Shown in pieces: positions 61,182-64,000 of a DNA stretch of 64,000 bases. Positions within the stretch are counted from its first letter, which is position 1. Every line of letters begins with the position of its first letter. The DNA lies in NCBI GenBank assembly GCA_018666555.1, contig JABIZD010000172.1, positions 1-64,000 of the forward strand, in the 5' to 3' direction. The DNA comes from Gammaproteobacteria bacterium. Lineage in GTDB: Bacteria; Pseudomonadota; Gammaproteobacteria; Pseudomonadales; Azotimanducaceae. The notes below the pieces were generated by a model. The model saw nothing but the letters and a program-made list of their open reading frames with translations, was not told the origin of the DNA and ran no database searches. A program made the position numbers and the translations under genes.

Positions 61182-64000
61182 ATGCTGAATAATAATTTAG
61201 GGGAACTACTATGGAAAGTGTCCGTCGGGTTTCTCATAACCTGGACGGGAACGTTGTTAGCTGCTGAAGGAGGGCGCCGTATTGAAGAGGTCATCGTGAC
61301 GGCAGAGCGGCAGGAAGCATCAATCCAGGATACCTCTATATCAATCACAGCATTTACCGGAGAGATGCTGGACGATTTTGGTATTAGAAACCAGGAAGAC
61401 CTGCAGAACTTTATCCCGGCAACCACTATCCAGCCCTATGACGCAACCATTCGTGGTGTAGGCAGGAACTTCCGCGCATTAGGCGGTGACCCCGGTGTTG
61501 CAACCTATATGAATGGTGTTTACTCAGAAGATTTGCTGACGGCGACTGCCGCGACTTTCTGGGATGTTAAGAGAATTGAGGTGCTTCGCGGACCTCAGGG
61601 CACCCTGTATGGTCGAAATGCGGTCGGTGGGGCAATTAATATTCTATACAATCAGCCTTCGCATGAATATGATTTTGCTGTTAAGGGCATTATAGGTGAT
61701 TTTGGTACCCAGGAAGCCTACGGTATGATCAACGGTTCCCTGGTAGATGGTTTTCTCTCAGCCCGTTTTAACTTCAGCCTGCGTGACCGCGATGGCGTCG
61801 TTGAAGAAATCGGACCGGGTCCTGATCTTGACGGGCTAGGCACTGAAAACTATGCTATCCAGTTACAGTGGACACCGACTGAATATTTAACCGGTGATCT
61901 GCGGTACAATGAAATGACCATCGATCGTCCGTTTGGTGGCGCTAATGGTGGTGGGCTCGTCATTCTAAATGAAGAAGGCCACGGCTATAGAAACACAACG
62001 GATATCGTCCCCGGTTACAGGGCAATTGATACTACCAATACCAATCTTGCTAACTATGGGCAAAGCACTTGGTACGACGCCTCTCAGCCAATATTGGTTT
62101 ATACGGATCCGATAACAGGGGCTTCTGTCAACGCTCAACACAATCGTTTAGGTGTTGATTTGGCTGAGTTTGCCGGATTTCGAAATGCTGCAGCATCGCT
62201 TGATGGTTTCGGCGTAACCAGCCCGGAAAGTGCTGCTCGCTATAATGCCTGTGTATTTGAGGGAGATATTTCAGGTGATGACGTCTGTGGCGCAACTAAT
62301 GGTCACAACTGGGAAAGATTTGTCCAGGAAGGCACCCAGCTCACGCTGTCCTGGGAAGTCAACGAAGATGTCGAGCTGAAGTACATTTATGGCAAGAACT
62401 CAATGTCTTATCAGAGAATTACCGATGATGATAATACCGCTAGCATGTACCAGGATCGTCAGTTCTATGTTAACCATGAGGCGGAGTATTCTTCTCACGA
62501 ACTTCAGGCATTTACAACCTTAAGCGATAATCTGTCTTTCACTACCGGAGTCTTCTTCTACGATGCAGAGATAGACCAGCGCGGTGATTTTTATTCATCA
62601 GTTGGTGAAGATCGTTTCATTAATCCCTATAACGATCAGGTTATGATTGCACCGGGATTATCAATGACTCAGTTAGTGGTTAATCTGCTACCGGGCGTTA
62701 TCAGCGGGGGTAACCCAGCAGGGGTTCCAGCAGCCACTGCAAATGGTCAGCAGGCGACGCTCCATTCTGCACGGGATTTGTGTATGAACCCGGCCACGCG
62801 AATGGCTCAATGTGAGGTCAACTATGCCACCAATAACCCGGCACCAGCCGAGAATAACAACCTCCACCTGAGTGTATGGGGCGGCGATAACGGCACTAAC
62901 CCCGATCTGGATGTCTACCATGGCCCCAATACCAAGGGTAGTGATCTGCTCTATCACACCAATAGTAAAAGACGGGCATTTGCCGCTTATACTCAAGGGG
63001 TGTGGGATATTAATGAAGACTTTACATTAACCTTTGGTATTCGATATGCCTATGACAAGTTCGATGCCGAGGAAAACCTGTTCCGCTACAATGAAATTGC
63101 TGCGGGCTTCCTGCCAGCATTTGGGCTTTTCAATGCTCTGGGAGAGGCAGATCTGTTTACCTTCAATTTAGTCAATGGCGGTATCGTCCCGGATGCGACA
63201 GCGGCAGGCGGCTGGAGAGGCACAAGTCGGGCTGTGAATGGTGGTTTCCCGGTAGCGGTCAGTGTGTACCGGCCATTCTCGCGTAAAGATACCAAGACTA
63301 CTGGGCGGATTAATCTAGACTACAATGTCACCGAAGATATCTTGGTGTATTTGTCAGCCACATCTGGATACCGGTCAGGTGGTAATAACCTGGTTTTCTT
63401 CAGTGCGACACCGGCATATGATCCAGAAGAACTGGTAGCCTATGAGCTGGGCTATAAAATGCAATTTGCAGATGGCAAAGTGCAGTTGAACGGTTCGTTC
63501 TATCTTTACGACTATGATTCCATTCATACTGTAGCAACCGAAGTAACCCCTCCTTTAGTACCAGGCGGTGCTCCAGGTACGACGACATCGGTACTTCCTG
63601 CACCGGGTGCAGAGATCAGTGGTATCGAGGCTGAGCTGACCTGGTTGGCGACTGATAGTTTGACTGTAGGAGGTAACTTCAGTTATACGCCAAGCGAATA
63701 TACTAAAGATATGTTTATTAAGGACCCCGCAGGAATTGACGCTCCAGAATCACTGTTTCCTAATTTTGAAGCTCAGATCGTCAACATCAAGGGTAATCGG
63801 TTACTTCAGGTTCCAGAGCTAAAATATACTGCCTGGGCTAGCTACATGTGGCCGAACAGTGACGGCTCGAACGTGGTAGCTTTTGCTGTGTATAACTGGA
63901 TTGACGAGGTTTACTACTCTCCTTTCCAGAGTCAAGCAGAGAAAGCCGATGATTATGATAGATTCGACCTTCGTGCCACGTGGACATCTGCAGGCGGTAA
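61182..64000 (+). CDS. TonB-dependent outer-membrane receptor, 3' end outside the window
   Basis: The frame stays open from ATG 61182 to the window edge, about 939 codons, so the gene is cut at its 3' end. A signal peptide (KVSVGFLITWTGTLLAAEG) is followed by EEVIVTAERQEASIQDTSISITAFTGEMLDDFG, a TonB box leading into the plug, then RIEVLRGPQGTLYGRNAVGGAINILYNQPS and beta-barrel sequence such as LSWEVNEDVELKYIYGKN and YLSATSGYRSGGNN. This iron-or-nutrient receptor type is common in marine Gammaproteobacteria. The ligand cannot be told; a long insertion around residues 490-590, with Cys pairs (LCMNPATRMAQC), may be an extracellular loop. Promoter and regulator are not evident. Confidence 0.92.
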   Translation, partial: MLNNNLGELLWKVSVGFLITWTGTLLAAEGGRRIEEVIVTAERQEASIQDTSISITAFTGEMLDDFGIRNQEDLQNFIPATTIQPYDATIRGVGRNFRALGGDPGVATYMNGVYSEDLLTATAATFWDVKRIEVLRGPQGTLYGRNAVGGAINILYNQPSHEYDFAVKGIIGDFGTQEAYGMINGSLVDGFLSARFNFSLRDRDGVVEEIGPGPDLDGLGTENYAIQLQWTPTEYLTGDLRYNEMTIDRPFGGANGGGLVILNEEGHGYRNTTDIVPGYRAIDTTNTNLANYGQSTWYDASQPILVYTDPITGASVNAQHNRLGVDLAEFAGFRNAAASLDGFGVTSPESAARYNACVFEGDISGDDVCGATNGHNWERFVQEGTQLTLSWEVNEDVELKYIYGKNSMSYQRITDDDNTASMYQDRQFYVNHEAEYSSHELQAFTTLSDNLSFTTGVFFYDAEIDQRGDFYSSVGEDRFINPYNDQVMIAPGLSMTQLVVNLLPGVISGGNPAGVPAATANGQQATLHSARDLCMNPATRMAQCEVNYATNNPAPAENNNLHLSVWGGDNGTNPDLDVYHGPNTKGSDLLYHTNSKRRAFAAYTQGVWDINEDFTLTFGIRYAYDKFDAEENLFRYNEIAAGFLPAFGLFNALGEADLFTFNLVNGGIVPDATAAGGWRGTSRAVNGGFPVAVSVYRPFSRKDTKTTGRINLDYNVTEDILVYLSATSGYRSGGNNLVFFSATPAYDPEELVAYELGYKMQFADGKVQLNGSFYLYDYDSIHTVATEVTPPLVPGGAPGTTTSVLPAPGAEISGIEAELTWLATDSLTVGGNFSYTPSEYTKDMFIKDPAGIDAPESLFPNFEAQIVNIKGNRLLQVPELKYTAWASYMWPNSDGSNVVAFAVYNWIDEVYYSPFQSQAEKADDYDRFDLRATWTSAGG

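Overview
The window looks like part of the chromosome of an aerobic, heterotrophic, probably marine Gammaproteobacterium. The signs are a 13-gene complex I operon with fused nuoCD, a GcvR-like ACT protein, an Entner-Doudoroff operon preceded by two HexR-like operators, a TonB-dependent receptor, and many catabolic enzymes (CYP153-like P450, flavin monooxygenases, amidohydrolases, FATP-type acyl-CoA synthetase). A Cellvibrionales-like lineage fits, but that is inference. No rRNA, tRNA, CRISPR, phage or insertion sequence was recognised.

Layout. 1-16650 is a mosaic of short transcription units for uptake and breakdown of unidentified organics: a degenerate MBL-fold protein, a GST, two acyl-CoA-dehydrogenase-fold monooxygenases, a BisC/TorA-type molybdoenzyme, a frameshifted class II aldolase, a secreted DUF3604 protein, an alpha/beta hydrolase, a stand-alone MetE-type methyltransferase core, CMD and VOC proteins, a spinster-like MFS transporter and a ketopantoate reductase. 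17195-31760 (minus) is the complete nuoABCDEFGHIJKLMN operon. 32054-35228 pairs homogentisate dioxygenase with a divergent sodium:amino-acid symporter. 35477-37560 couples a soluble reductive-dehalogenase-family protein to a secreted protein of unknown family. 37852-42449 holds an acyl-CoA synthetase, an Asp-nucleophile hydrolase and a GPH symporter.

42856-52654 (all plus) is the most intriguing accessory block: CYP153-like P450, GPH transporter, EthD-like protein, two amidohydrolase-2 proteins, a ureohydrolase, an MFS transporter and a ThDP-dependent enzyme. It reads as an undescribed catabolic route, perhaps for a nitrogen-containing (amide or guanidino) compound. 52688-58297 (minus) is edd-glk-eda-zwf-pgl, taking glucose to pyruvate plus glyceraldehyde-3-phosphate. 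A GcvR-like regulator, a thiolase and a TonB receptor cut by the window edge follow.

A second theme is the intergenic DNA. Many gaps carry unrelated short tandem repeats (4-, 7-, 13-, 14- and 47-bp units). One carries the Shine-Dalgarno of the next gene, and one is a palindrome-bearing array in front of the P450. Several perfect inverted repeats look like operators or terminators.
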